This document shows positions 50,470-63,929 of a stretch of DNA of 64,000 nt, one piece after another. This DNA is from Bugula neritina (lineage: Eukaryota; Bryozoa; Gymnolaemata; Cheilostomatida; Bugulidae), in contig OZ037768.1 in NCBI GenBank assembly GCA_964035545.1, forward strand, positions 24,082,819 through 24,146,818. The letters run 5' to 3'. The translations under genes were made by a program, and so were the position numbers. The notes under the pieces are model-generated. The model saw only the letters and a list, made by a program, of their open reading frames with translations. It searched no databases and was not told the origin of the DNA. Numbering within the stretch: the stretch's first letter is position 1; every line of letters begins with the position of its first letter.

Positions 50470-52905
50470 CTAAGTATTCAGTGAATTAGTCGGGTGGGGG
50501 GAGTAACTGAGGCTGTGTGGTGAGGAACTAAGGCGTTTAACTGACTTCACAATAGTCATTAGGATTCCTATAAACCAGTAGACATTCATTACAAAGAATA
50601 GAGAGGAGAAAACTCTGCAGACTCTCGGAAGAAGGAGGAAAGATTGCAGAAGAGTAACTTGTTTATACACAGAGTAGCAGTATACTAAGTATAGCCAAAT
50701 CAGAACTCGTGCCCCACCAAAAGATATTCCGAGTAGTATTCCATTTACTATGTACAGGATGGTGTGCTGCAGGTCTAACTACAATACATTACAGTGTGAT
50801 TCATATCAGTACCGTGTGATTCATTACAGTATAGTGTGACACATTACAGTACCGTGTGATTCATTACAGTATAGTGTGATACATTACAGTACAGTGTGAC
50901 ACATTACAGTATAGTGTGATACATTACAGTACAGTGTGACACATTACAGTATAGTGTGATACATTACAGTATAGTGTGATACATTACAGTATAGTGTGAT
51001 ACATTACAGTACAGTGTGACACATTACAGTATAGTGTGACACATTACAGTATAGTGTGATACATTACAGTATAGTGTGATACATTACAGTATAGTGTGAT
51101 ACATATCAGTATAGTGTGATACATTACAGTATAGTGTGATACATTACAGTATAGTGTGATACATTACAGTACAGTGTGACACATTACAGTATAGTGTGAC
51201 ACATTACAGTATAGTGTGATACATTACAGTATAGTGTGATACATTACAGTATAGTGTGATACATATCAGTATAGTGTGACACATTACAGTATAGTGTGAC
51301 ACATTACAGTACAGTGTGACACACTACAGTACAGTGTGACACATTACAATATAGTGTGACACATTACAGTGTGATATATTACAGCACAGTGTGACACATT
51401 ACAGTACAGCGTGACACATTACAGTACAGCGTGACACATTGCAGAACAAGGTAATATAACAGAATATAGCCCTACCCGGAGTAAGATGTTTCGAACAGAT
51501 ATAAATGGAATAGTAGCCTCCATCAGAAAAGCACATCCAATAAGATAATCTCCTTTGCCTTGCCGGAACAGCTATAGAGAACACAAATCCACTAAATAGA
51601 TGCAAACTTGATTCGGTAAAACCAGAAGAATAAACAGAATAATCAAAGATCAGTAATAAAAATGCTACAAAAAAGACTTTCAGTGCAAGCAGACTTCAGC
51701 ATTGTTTACATAAAAAGAGGCAATACAAGGTATATATGAAAGTAATGTCTCACTAGGATAGATGGTCCATATATAAGAGGCAAAAGAAGGTGATGGATCA
51801 TCATTAACCATTTCTTCTGGAAAAACCTCTCCACCCTTTCTTTAGTTGTACTCTCCCTAAATTTCTCGCCCTTTGAAACGAGGAAAGCTTGATATAGCGC
51901 CCAGGCATCGTAATAGAAATAGGGAATCCAGAAGTAGATGTAACAGTCCAACAGATAAAACCTGTCAGACACAGAAAGAGAGAGATCAGCTACTGGAGAC
52001 GCTAACTTGATGCAAGTTCTGGCAGCAGACGTAGATATTTAGATTATGTGAAATCAGTTTCTCGTCAACATGGAGGTATAAAACAGAATGGTATCAGAAC
52101 CAATAAGAATTGAGTACACATAGAGTCTAGAATCTGACCCATGAGTAGTGGGCCAACTACATTGTAGCTAGAAACATTCTTAGAAAGAAAGAGGACTCAC
52201 CTGGTGAACACAATGTCATCCTTCGTATAGTGCATTGTAATCATTCCAAAAATCACACAGACGATTGCTTGTATTGCAGAAACTACTCTAAAATTGGGAA
52301 GGAAATTTTATTTCTCTAATTTTGATTTTGAAAGTGTGACTTTTGTTAAGTTATATTTAAAAATTAATTGATTCAAAATTTAATGTAATTGTTTTCATGG
52401 CCATACAAAAGTTTTCTAAAAATGAAAAAGTTTTTTCAATGTCATTATAAATTATCTCTAAACTTGTAAGTTCGATCAGGGCATACAATTTAGCCTATCT
52501 ATTTTTTGTACAATAGACTTGATTTTATAAAACTCATGTAGCTAGATGAAACTTGGATATTGGAATTTATACTCTTCATCTGCTATATTGAATGAACCAA
52601 CTAACTGACACAACAAATATATACGATTATTGTTCAATATTCTTAATGTTTTCAGCTAAATAAGCAGTCACAGTTTTGCAGAATACAGTGTTCAATGCAT
52701 CACTCAATCAGCTTAGTTTATGTAGTTACAAGTTCAGAATTACATGCAGCTATAGTTTGACTGAAAGAACTAGAATAACTAACTTGACTGATATATCATA
52801 TCGGCAGTAGTCGTCGCGGACCATGTGCAGACTACTAGATACAAGTCTAAACACTGTCGGAAATGTGATAGCACCTAGAGTGAATAACGAAAGCTCTAAC
52901 AGCAT
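50470..52905 (-). CDS. TLC-domain protein, TLCD3/FAM57 type (copy B)
   Basis: Paralogue of the 45422-47553 gene. Five exons: 52784-52905, 52201-52287, 51754-51961, 51476-51571, 50470-50778; the phases close at 273 residues. The three internal exons have exactly the same lengths (87, 208, 96) and phases as copy A. Conserved: VVSAIQAIVCVIFGM, TKDDIVFTRFYLLD, FWIPYFYYDAWALYQAF, the His-His pair in LMMIHHLLLPLIYGP, QGKGDYLIGCAFLMEATIPF, ISVRNILLR, HTILYIVNGILLGISFGGAR. The C-terminal tail differs (Ser/Pro/His-rich, ending TNSLNT). The ATG at 52903-52905 (MLLELSLFTLG) was chosen by alignment with copy A; an in-frame ATG further upstream (near 52995) is possible. The function is as for copy A, by inference. 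Confidence 0.88.
50790..51440. repeat. 20-bp minisatellite, about 32 copies, filling a TLCD3 copy B intron
   Basis: Unit ACATTACAGTATAGTGTGAT with C/T and AC/AT variants. It spans nearly the whole intron between the last two exons. Confidence 0.97.
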
Positions 52906-54897
<1,992 letters not shown>

Positions 54898-56782
54898 ATG
54901 AGTGCGAGTTCTTCTAAACCATCTACTGGTAGACACAACAAACTTTATAGGACACCCCCAACACCCACTCCTGATGACTTGATGCGAACTGAAAAGGGTT
55001 TTGTCTTGGATTGTCAAGCTACTTCTAGTATATCTACTGACTATTCCAAAGCTAACCCAAAGTTAGGACCCGTAATACCGCCATATAACGGCCAGAAAGA
55101 TAGTCACACTGACGGATATTTCAAGTTCCACAGTGTCCCACAATCTCTTAAGTTCTACAACCAGGTTTGTGCAATCAATACTCACTACATTAATTTGTTA
55201 TAAATACTGTTACCTGTCTGCATGTGTAAAAAACCATAAGCATATTGTCGAATAGTATTTTAAGAAAAGACAAAAATAATTAAAATTAACTTAAATATAT
55301 CAAATGTTTGCGGCATATATACAGATATTGCTACAATACTATGACACAAATAATTAACAGTTTATATCTTTTTATATTCAACATGTTTATAGCATTAGCT
55401 GGTTTTCAAACATAGACATTAGTTTGATACCCATGTGCAGTTTATTTCTTATTCTTTAACTTCTTTGCTTACATTTTATTGTGATTATAAAGCTCATGTG
55501 AGCATATTTAATTAGTTCTTGAAAAGGGGTGGTTAACATGAATTTATGTACAACAAACTATAACTGTGTGTGTTCATATATTAGCACATATAGCACCATG
55601 GAATCATATAGCACCATGGAATCACTCTATATAAACTGACTATAATACAAGCTGTGTACATATTTTAAGCAATTATATAATATAATTAAACTATACTGTA
55701 TTTAAACACAGGACAAGGCAAAAGGTACGTCAATTGATGGGCCAGTGTTGGATAGATTTAATGAGTCGGGTGCTGGATTTCAGTACCTCAGTCTAAGAAA
55801 TCAGCATGGAGCAGGTACGTACAACCATATTGTTAGATATTATTATTTTCATCATACAAAAATATATATAATTATTGAACTACAGAAAACGCTTTTATTA
55901 TGGAGTTGGATGCAAATATTGAACAGAAAATAAATAAAGTGAGAAAACTTTTCATTTGACTGCCATTCATGCTGGAAATGTTGTTACAAGGAGTTCATGC
56001 TATTTCTCTGGGGTATTTATTGTATAGTAAATGTTAGACTACTTTGCTATGCGCACTTTGATGAGAATATTATGTAAAATTACAATTTTAAAGTATACAA
56101 GTATATTATGTAGCAGTAGCATTGAGAAAATATTTTCATCTGTTTTCACAATAATAAAACATTTATGTTTTACTTATAAGGTAAAATAATAATTAATAAT
56201 TAGTATTTGTTAGATTGATTTTGCAACATTTTAAATTGCCATGTGTAGTAAAGCTCGATATTGTTTTATATTTTATAAGAGTATAGATGACGAATTGTGG
56301 AGTTAGTTTATGTATTTTAGTAGTATATAATATCATATTATTTGTGCTATGTGTGCTGTTGCATGTATCATCAACTTATTGCATAGTTTTGTTATTATCT
56401 GTTACACTATTTACATTTCACATGCTCATGATATATAGACTGTTAGACATCAATGCAGACTGTTCTGAATAATATATGAAAGAGACTAATGTGTGTCTGA
56501 AAAGATGGCTGATAAAATGAATATATTATTATTATTTGTATTATTTGTATAAGGTTTGCATAACCAATTATATTGTAACTAAAAGCATTGAGGGTAAACA
56601 TTTAGAAATAATGTTGTTATATAGGTCATTCCAGACAGGAAGTGGATGGACACGCCCAGTTTATGAAAGGAATTAAACCAGTGATGGGGTACAATGGCGA
56701 CTTCGGGTTCCGGAGAAATACACCATGGCTGCGGGCCGAACCCTCGCCATTTGGCACTGCCAGTCGATCTCCCAGTCATTAG
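54898..56782 (+). CDS. SPMAP1: Sperm microtubule associated protein 1 (C17orf98 orthologue)
   Basis: The human protein is a small sperm-associated, microtubule-linked protein of unclear role. Three exons: 54898-55164, 55712-55814, 56625-56782; the phases close at 175 residues (human 154). Shared blocks in order: RTEKGFVLDCQATSS; NPKLGPVIPPYNGQKD; YFKFHSVPQ; FQYLSLRNQHGAGHSRQEV; the C-terminal box GYNGDFGFRRNTPWLR, then PSPFGT. The N-terminal extension (SASSSKPSTGR) is not in the human protein. In-frame codons continue upstream of 54898 to about 54814, so the start could be earlier; the chosen ATG follows a change to less coding-like sequence. Supports a ciliated or flagellated-sperm animal. 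Confidence 0.9.
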
Positions 56783-57714
56783 ATAATAGAAAGTGACCCA
56801 GTAGTACTACTATTAATAATGTAATAGCTAATAGTAATACTAATAGTAATACTATAATAGTAATACTAATAGTAACAATGTAATACCTAGTAATATACTA
56901 ATAGTAACAAAGTAATACCTAGTAATATACTAATAGTAATAATATAATATAGCTAGTAATACTAATGGCAACTGGATGTCATTGAACTTAGCTGCATGTA
57001 GTCTCAACATCACATTCGCATTATATACATGCATGACCTACTATAGATGAATAGTCTGAGCTCCATATATCCTCTACACCCTTCTCATCACCCACACCAC
57101 ATTCATCTGCATTTGAACTAAAACTAAAGACAGTTTAATTAATGCAACATGTTGTAAATTTCAATCAATTTTTAGTTAAACTTGATTTGTTCAGAATCTA
57201 CAAGTTTTTAATGAGCCAATTATATATGTATGCATATTCACTGCTGCATGACTCATACTGTATGACTCATACATGTGTCGCCTTAATTTATTGGTAGATG
57301 TATGAGACACTAGCCAATTAGAAAGAGCTGTATTACTTGAGTTTATCGCAATATACTATTTTAATTTCAACAGTTCATCAAATGTTTTATTTTTTGACTA
57401 CATACGAACAATAGTTGTGCATGTAAAACATTAATTTATTTTATATAACACTACATTTCATTTCTGCTCAGAATATATGTATTTATTATATTATAGTATA
57501 TTACACAAACTACATGTGTTTGTATTTTTAGAAACATTTATTTGATCGATGAAGGATTTTGTGCTTTTTATGGCTTCTATTTTTCATAAATTTGCTGTTT
57601 TTAGTGTTGAATAAACAATATTGTGAAATATATACAAAACTGTAGTAGTGTTTAGCAGGTGAAAGCTAAGACCCATATTATATATGCCATTTAATGCTTC
57701 AACTTTGAACCCAA

Positions 57715-57785
<71 letters not shown>

Positions 57786-58869
57786 GCCACTACTAACTAT
57801 GCGAACAGCTAATTGGCTATAAATACATCATTATATAAAAATTAATGGCCACTTTCAATTATTTGCAAAAAATAATTGCATTTTCACTTCCATGTAGTGT
57901 AGTATATATTGTATAAAATAATGCATAAGATAAACACTTCATGATTACTTGTAAAGTTGACTTCGTTTCAATTTATTCTGTCTCGATTGTGAAGCCATAG
58001 CCATAACCATAGCCATAAAAACGCGCAGTCTAAAAGAATAATATTATAATTGTAATACGGAATAGCCGACTGTGGAAGCTGCAGCAATAACATTGTCCTA
58101 TCGGAATTTCCAGCTATTATTGTGCTATCAGAATGTTCCAGCAGGTTGTGGAACCTGACAATATTATTATAACAATTCCAACAGTGCAGTATAGAGAACG
58201 CGGGCTGTTTTCGTTAGAACACGCTTTATTTAGGATTGCACAAAGCAAAACCAGTGTGGCGGGAGGTTCAAGCTCTCTAACCGTTGAATATTCAAAGGAG
58301 GGAAGGGGTAAACCGTAATCATAAGGATGATGAGTTCATCAATATCATTCAAAATCACATTTCTAGTCAATAGTTTTTAATATATAATTGTTTTTAAGAA
58401 AATATTGCTAGTTTCTTGGTTGTGATTATCGATTTACAAGAAAGTATAATAACTATAAGAATGGTGTAAATTAAAATTGTAATGCCTAATAGTAATACTA
58501 ATAGTAATGGCCGTGGCATACACCATCACCATGCTCTTTCTCCCTGACACTGAGTAATCACAATGAGAAGATCGTGATGTTGATAATTGTAATCATAATG
58601 CAGACTATTGCAAATACTAATAGGTTTTTTTTGATGGAGTTGTGCTTTTACTCTTAATATATTATCAAGTCAGTTTAGCCTTAGGCCTTAGACAACTAAT
58701 AGTAATAGTAATATTTGTATATGCCAGGAAAATTGAGCTATTTCATGGAGGCTTTTACTTTTAGTTTTGATCTGTGGATTGCAGTGTGCCTTCCTGGTTA
58801 CATTGGGATATGGCTATAAGTATAACTTGTAAGTTGCCAGTAATGCTTGTGTTTTTAGAATTCATCAAC
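56783..58869. other. Spacer, including the 5' part of the gag-derived repeated unit
   Basis: It holds TAGTAATACTAA patches (56820-56950) and a (TA)n run at 57718-57781. Segments at 57480-57720, 58076-58320 and 58550-58620 recur downstream at about 61770-62040, 62480-62700 and 63690-63760. No independent gene is supported here. Confidence 0.6.
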
Positions 58870-61574
58870 ATGGCTACACACAGAGTTGTAGAGGCAACAT
58901 ATAGTATTCACAGTGATGATACAGGAGATGAGCCAATCCGCTGTACTGAGTCAGTTACTGCTGAGTCAGTCACTGCTGAGTCAATTCCCGCTGAGTCAGT
59001 CACTGCTGAGTCAGTCACACCTCAGTCAGTCACTGCTGAGCCAGTCACTGCTGAGTCAGGCACACCTGCGCTAAATGACAGAGAATCATTACAAGACATT
59101 GAGGTGAGGCTACAGACTGCAATCTATCATACACTGCAGGGAGGCATGACTACATGTATGAGTTTATTTGAATAACCAGAAAACCATACGAGTGGATATT
59201 TATTGAAATGCCACACAGTGTCTAGTCTTACATTTTTCAGCATATTAACTGGAACGTTAAATTAAAGATATTTTAGCTACAAATGAAGAATTTCAGCCAT
59301 TAAAAATATTTATTATAATTTTTTTTCGCATAATTGATTAATTTTAAAGAAACTCCTCTGATATTTTAGCTGCAAGATTTAGACAGCAACTTCGGCGCGC
59401 TGGGATCTCAATTCAGAATCACAGCTCCAGATGCAAAAGCTCGCTTGCGGGGGCTGAGGTATGAGCCCAGGACGTTGTCGCTGTATGATCATGCAATTAC
59501 AGTAGAGCAGTTGGCCCAGATTGCCTACGACGATCTGGCCGAGGCCGACAAGAGAATGCTGACTCTGAAGGCGTTCTTGCAGTCTCTCAACGACAGGGAG
59601 CTACATCGACATTTATTGGCAGCTAGGGTTGAGACTATGGAGGACGCCGTCAAGCATGTTAGGTGGTACTTCCAGGTCGCCAATCCACAGTGGCAGGTAA
59701 TAAGAAGATTAAAAACAGTGAAATATCATAAGGAAGCTGTTAAACTCGAAATCGCAAGTTTAGTTCAAACTGACAAATTTCTTTTTGCTGACGCTTTCTC
59801 GACAGCATCACCTTCATCTCACTGCAGTACTTGGGTAGCTGCTGGGCTATATGTATGAGTTGATTTGGATAACCAGAAAACCATACGAGTAGATATTTAT
59901 TGAAATGCCACCCACTGTGTCTAGTCTTACATTTCAACTAGTTAAATTGAATTTTTGTGGATACAACTTCCCTGATATTCGACTACAAATGAATGATTTC
60001 AGCTATTAAAAATAATTATCAATTTTTCTATTGCATACTCTGAATGATTGTAGAGAGCAGCCGTAATCTAGGGGTTAGACCGTTTGCCTAGTAAGCACGA
60101 AGTCATGGGTTCGAGCCCCGACAAAGGCCATTGGTGATGTTAGGAAGAGCATCCAGTCATAATTGCTCCTGTGTCTCATCTAAATAAGCCCTTAGCTTGA
60201 TTTAACGAAAATTTTCTAAAAAAAAATTCTCTCATTTTAGTTGCAAGATTTGGACAAAAACTTTAGCGCGCTGGGATCCCGGTTTGGGATCGCAGCCCAA
60301 GATGCAAGAGATTGCCTGCGGGCGCTGAGGTACGATTCCAGGATCTCTCTTTATGACCATGCGACGAAGGTAGCGCGGTTGGCCCAAATTGCATATGGTG
60401 ATCTGAACAAGGCTGACAAGCAGAGCCGGGCTGTGGATGCGTTCTCACAGTCTCTCAATGACAGGGAGCTCCAGCTAAATTTATGGACAGCTAAGGTTGA
60501 GACTCTGGAGGACGCCGTCAAGCATGTTAGGTGGTACTTCCAGGTCGCAAATCCTCAATGGCAGGTAATAAGAAGATTAAAAACAGTGAAATATCATAAG
60601 GTAGCTGTTAAACTCGAAATAACAAATGTAGTTAAAACTGATAAATTTGTCATTGCTAAAATTCCAGCTGACGGTTTCTAGGCAGCTTCACCTTCATCTC
60701 ACTGAAGTACTTGGGTAACCAGCTGCTGGACTATATGTAGGAGTTAGTTTAAATAACCAGAAAACCATACAAGTGGATATTTATTGAAATGCCACACACT
60801 TTAATTACTATCTAGTCTTACCTTTTTCAGCATATTAACTGGAACATTAAATTAAAGATATTTTCGCCGCAAATGAAGAATTTCAGCTACTAAAAAAATT
60901 AATAATTTACCTACCCGGAATGATTGTAAATGAAAAATTTCTAATAAAATCCTATCATATTTTAGTTGCAAGATTTGGAAAAAAACTTCAAGGCTCTCGG
61001 GTCCCGATTTGGGTTCACAGCCCGAGATGCAAGAGATTGCCTGTGGGCACTGAGGTACGAGCCCAAGACGTCCCTGCAGGAGCATGGAAACAAGGTGGAG
61101 CGGTTGGCTCAGGTTGCCTACAGTGATCTGGACGAGACCGAGGCCGACAAAAGAATGTTCGCTCTGGAGGCGTTCACACGCTCTCTCAATGACAGGGAGC
61201 TACACCTACATTTATTGGCAGCTAGGGTTAAGACTGTGAAGGATGCTGTCAAACAGGCGAAGGCGTACTACCAGGTCGCCAATCCTCAATGGGATAACAT
61301 GGGTGCCCGGCAGGAGGACGAAGAAAAAGAGAGAGCAACTTCTGACGCTACTCAGGAGATGAAAGTAGCAGCCATGATACGGAAGTTGGTGAGAGACCTG
61401 CAGGTCGAGGTTAAACTCCTTCAGACGAGAGCAAGCGGTCGGCCAGCCATGCCGCGGAAAAGCTCTGCCCAGGCTTCCCCCACTGCCTGTTGGGGGTGTG
61501 GCATTGAGGGACATCTCCGACGGAATTGTCCCCACAGACGGAGGCAGCAGTCAAACCCAAAAATCTCACGGTAA
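58870..61574 (+). CDS. Ty3/gypsy-like gag-derived gene with three capsid exons and a CCHC knuckle
   Basis: Leader exon 58870-59103 (78 codons) starts MATHRVVEATYSIHSDD and carries a 5-residue repeat (ESVTA). Three homologous exons follow: A 59370-59696, B 60241-60564 and C 60966-61574, all opening LQDL in phase 0. A and B end in ANPQWQ at identical donors (CAG|GTAATAAGAAG). C continues through a charged linker to the zinc knuckle CWGCGIEGHLRRNC (C-x2-C-x4-H-x4-C) and a stop. Conserved pattern in each: ALGSRFG, a basic DARDCLRALRY segment, LAQIAYGDL, ADKR, SLNDREL and ARVETLEDAVK, which is the retrotransposon Gag capsid C-terminal fold. No protease, polymerase or integrase frame follows. It could be a domesticated Gag or a decayed element; introns and open frames favour an expressed gene (inference). 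Confidence 0.75.
59370..59696 (+). CDS. Capsid exon A of the gag-derived gene
   Basis: 109 codons, phase 0 at both ends, opening LQDLDSNFGALGSQF and closing VANPQWQ. About as long as exon B. The flanking intron sequence is duplicated with it: an ATAACCAGAAAACCATACGA motif occurs before A near 59175, after A near 59870 and after B near 60755. Confidence 0.75.
60054..60235 (+). mobile_element. tRNA-derived SINE between capsid exons B and A
   Basis: The head has an A box (TCTAGGGGTTAGACCG), a tRNA-Thr-like loop (TGCCTAGTAAGCA) and a B box (GGGTTCGAGCCCC). It is followed by the body GTTAGGAAGAGCATCCAGTC and CTCCTGTGTCTCATC, and ends A-rich. The imperfect anticodon and acceptor stems argue against a functional tRNA. 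It lies in the intron just upstream of exon B. Confidence 0.75.
60241..60564 (+). CDS. Capsid exon B of the gag-derived gene
   Basis: 108 codons, phase 0 at both ends, opening LQDLDKNFSALGSRFGI and closing VANPQWQ. It shares its acceptor context (CATTTTAG|TTGCAAGATTTGG) with exon C and its donor with exon A. Substitutions relative to A are spread over the exon without stops or frameshifts. Confidence 0.75.
60966..61574 (+). CDS. Capsid plus zinc-knuckle exon C of the gag-derived gene
   Basis: 203 codons including stop. The capsid part matches A and B, but where they have the donor after CAATGGCAG, C reads QWDNMGARQEDEE and continues. A helical linker (VRDLQVEVKLLQTRA) and a basic segment precede the single CCHC knuckle and an Arg-rich end. 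No coding homology is seen after the stop to about 61770. Confidence 0.8.
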   Translation: MQDLEKNFKALGSRFGFTARDARDCLWALRYEPKTSLQEHGNKVERLAQVAYSDLDETEADKRMFALEAFTRSLNDRELHLHLLAARVKTVKDAVKQAKAYYQVANPQWDNMGARQEDEEKERATSDATQEMKVAAMIRKLVRDLQVEVKLLQTRASGRPAMPRKSSAQASPTACWGCGIEGHLRRNCPHRRRQQSNPKISR

Positions 61575-62121
61575 CTTTGCCACTCATGGGCCTGGGTAAA
61601 GGCCTCCCTCAGAGGGTGTACTCCGCGCCAAGAAAGGCATAAGAGGAGCCCCTACTTCCTAAGTAGCAAGCACCTCGTAACGTAGACTTCGGAAGCCTCA
61701 AGGCTTACCCAAACCTCTGGCTCAGGAATTGGTTTGAGGTACTGCCAGAGTTGTGTATGTAGAACATTATTCCATACTACATTTCATTTCTGCTCAAAAT
61801 AAATTAATATTATAATATATTACATAAACTCTGTGTTTAAATTTTTAGAAACATTTATTTGCTGGATAAAAGATTTTGTGCTTTATATGGCTTCTATTTT
61901 TCATAAATTTGCTGTTTTTAGTGTTGAATAAACAATATTGTGAAACATACAGAATTGTAGAAGTGTTAAGCAGGTGAAAGCTAAAACCCATATTTATATT
62001 TTATGTCATTTAGTGCTTCAACTTTGAACCCAAAACAATATAGTTTGTATGCTGGATGTCCTAACACTGGTTGCACTGTATAAAATTATTAAATTTATCT
62101 TATAAGATAGATCAATACATG

Positions 62122-62154
<33 letters not shown>

Positions 62155-63929
62155 CATGCAAAAGGCTACCAGGCTAATAAATTATTATACACATTATGTA
62201 ATGTGAATAATTGCCACTCAATTATTTTCAAAGTGTCAATTGCATCAACACTCAAATAAAAATTATTTTTCTCTTTAATCCATATACTATATGTTTAATG
62301 TAGTATATGCATAAAATAATGTAAATGCTCAAAAAATGTTCATTATCATATTTTAGTAGTTATGATAAATATTTCATGGTTTATAAAGCTTGTGTCACTT
62401 TACTTTATTTTGCCTTGCGTACAAGATTTTTGCAACCATAAAAATATGCGGACCATAAAAACTGCTGCCAAAACATTATACTGTTGGTTAAATGAATTTC
62501 CCAGCAGGTTGCCGAGCAATATTATTCAATAATGCCAACAATGCAGACTATAGAAAACACGAACTGTTTTTGTTGGTTATAAATCGAGCAAGCTTTACTA
62601 GGATTGGACAATGCAAAAATAGTGTGGCGGGAGATGCAAGCGCTGTTGGTGTTGATGAATCAATCAATATTTCTATCAGCAGCTCCGAGTTGGTGGTGAG
62701 TGAAGGCAGTAGTTTGGGGCTCTCGATTTTTGAGTTGGGGACGCAATTTCAAACGTCAGACCCCCCAACTACTGCACTCATTCACCGCCAACTTAAAGCT
62801 GCTTCTAAGATCATTCTTAGTCGAATGAGTTCATCAATGTCATTCAAAATCAAACTTCTACTTCTAGTTCTAGTCAATATTTTTAATATGAGCTGTTTAT
62901 AACAAACTATTGCCAACTTCTGAGTTATTATTATTGTTTTACCAAAGTGGCTCTTCAGCATAAACATTTAAAAATGAATTTTAATTTCAGAATAAGTCCG
63001 ATTCTCATTATGATAATAATCATCATCATGATTATGATTATCATTATGATTAAGACTTAGATTAACACTCTAATTCTGTGATTGACTCAGACTGATCTAT
63101 TTTCAGTTTCACTGTTTGAGTTTCAATTTCAGTAAATAAGGTTGAACTTTAAATTTTAATGTTATTTTCAAGTTCAAGTTGTTACACTTAGACTTACTAT
63201 CAATATAAACTATAAAGCTAAAGACTAATCGTTATACTTAAATATTGTAACAATCTTTATCATTATGATTATGTGAAAATTGAAACTTAAACTATTAGTA
63301 TTAGTAAAAGTATTGACAAATATAAATTTTTTCGAAAAAGTTGAACAAATATTTTTCTGTTATCAAATTGAAATAAGTTAAAATTAAGTCCAAAATACAA
63401 ATGTAAAGTAAAATTCAACTAGGATATAATTTATGTTATTAGTTACAATTAATATTATAGGAATACTAATAGTAATAGTTTCAGTTTCTAATAAATACTT
63501 GTAGTCAAAGTAGTAATCACTACTAATAACAGTAACACTAAGGGTAATACTAATTCACCCAATTACTATTTCAGTATTTGTTAGTAATGTGCTATAACTA
63601 TAAGTTGAGGTAAATGAATTTCTAATCCCAAGTTGAAATTGGCTATCATTGTGATTTTCAGATAGTCATTTCATTGTGATAGTTAGACTGACTCTGAGTA
63701 ATGACAATGAGAAGATCACGATGTCGATAATTATAGTAATACAGACTTTGGCAAATAATGTAGTTTAGTGAAGTTGTGCTTTTAGCAAGTCAAGTGAAAT
63801 TGAACATTAGACAGATTCTGACTAACACATGGGGCCTTTTGATCTGTGGATTGCAGTACGCCGTCCTAGTTACATTGGGATATGACTGTAAGTTGCCAGT
63901 AATGCTTGTGTTTTTAGAATTCATCAACA
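61575..63929. other. 3' region of gag unit 1 and 5' region of unit 2
   Basis: It holds a candidate AATAAA near 61929 and a short (TA)n run at about 62123-62153. A 136-codon open frame at 62492-62902 corresponds to a shorter frame at 58133-58318 in unit 1, but the two do not keep the same frame and are not supported as genes. AT-rich microsatellite patches (ATCATTATGATT) run to 63650. Confidence 0.5.

Noticed and set aside
60054-60127. Functional tRNA gene
   Set aside because: A and B boxes are present, but the anticodon and acceptor stems do not pair well and a SINE body follows.
61212-61535. 107-codon minus-strand frame opposite capsid exon C
   Set aside because: Antisense shadow of the gag-derived exon.
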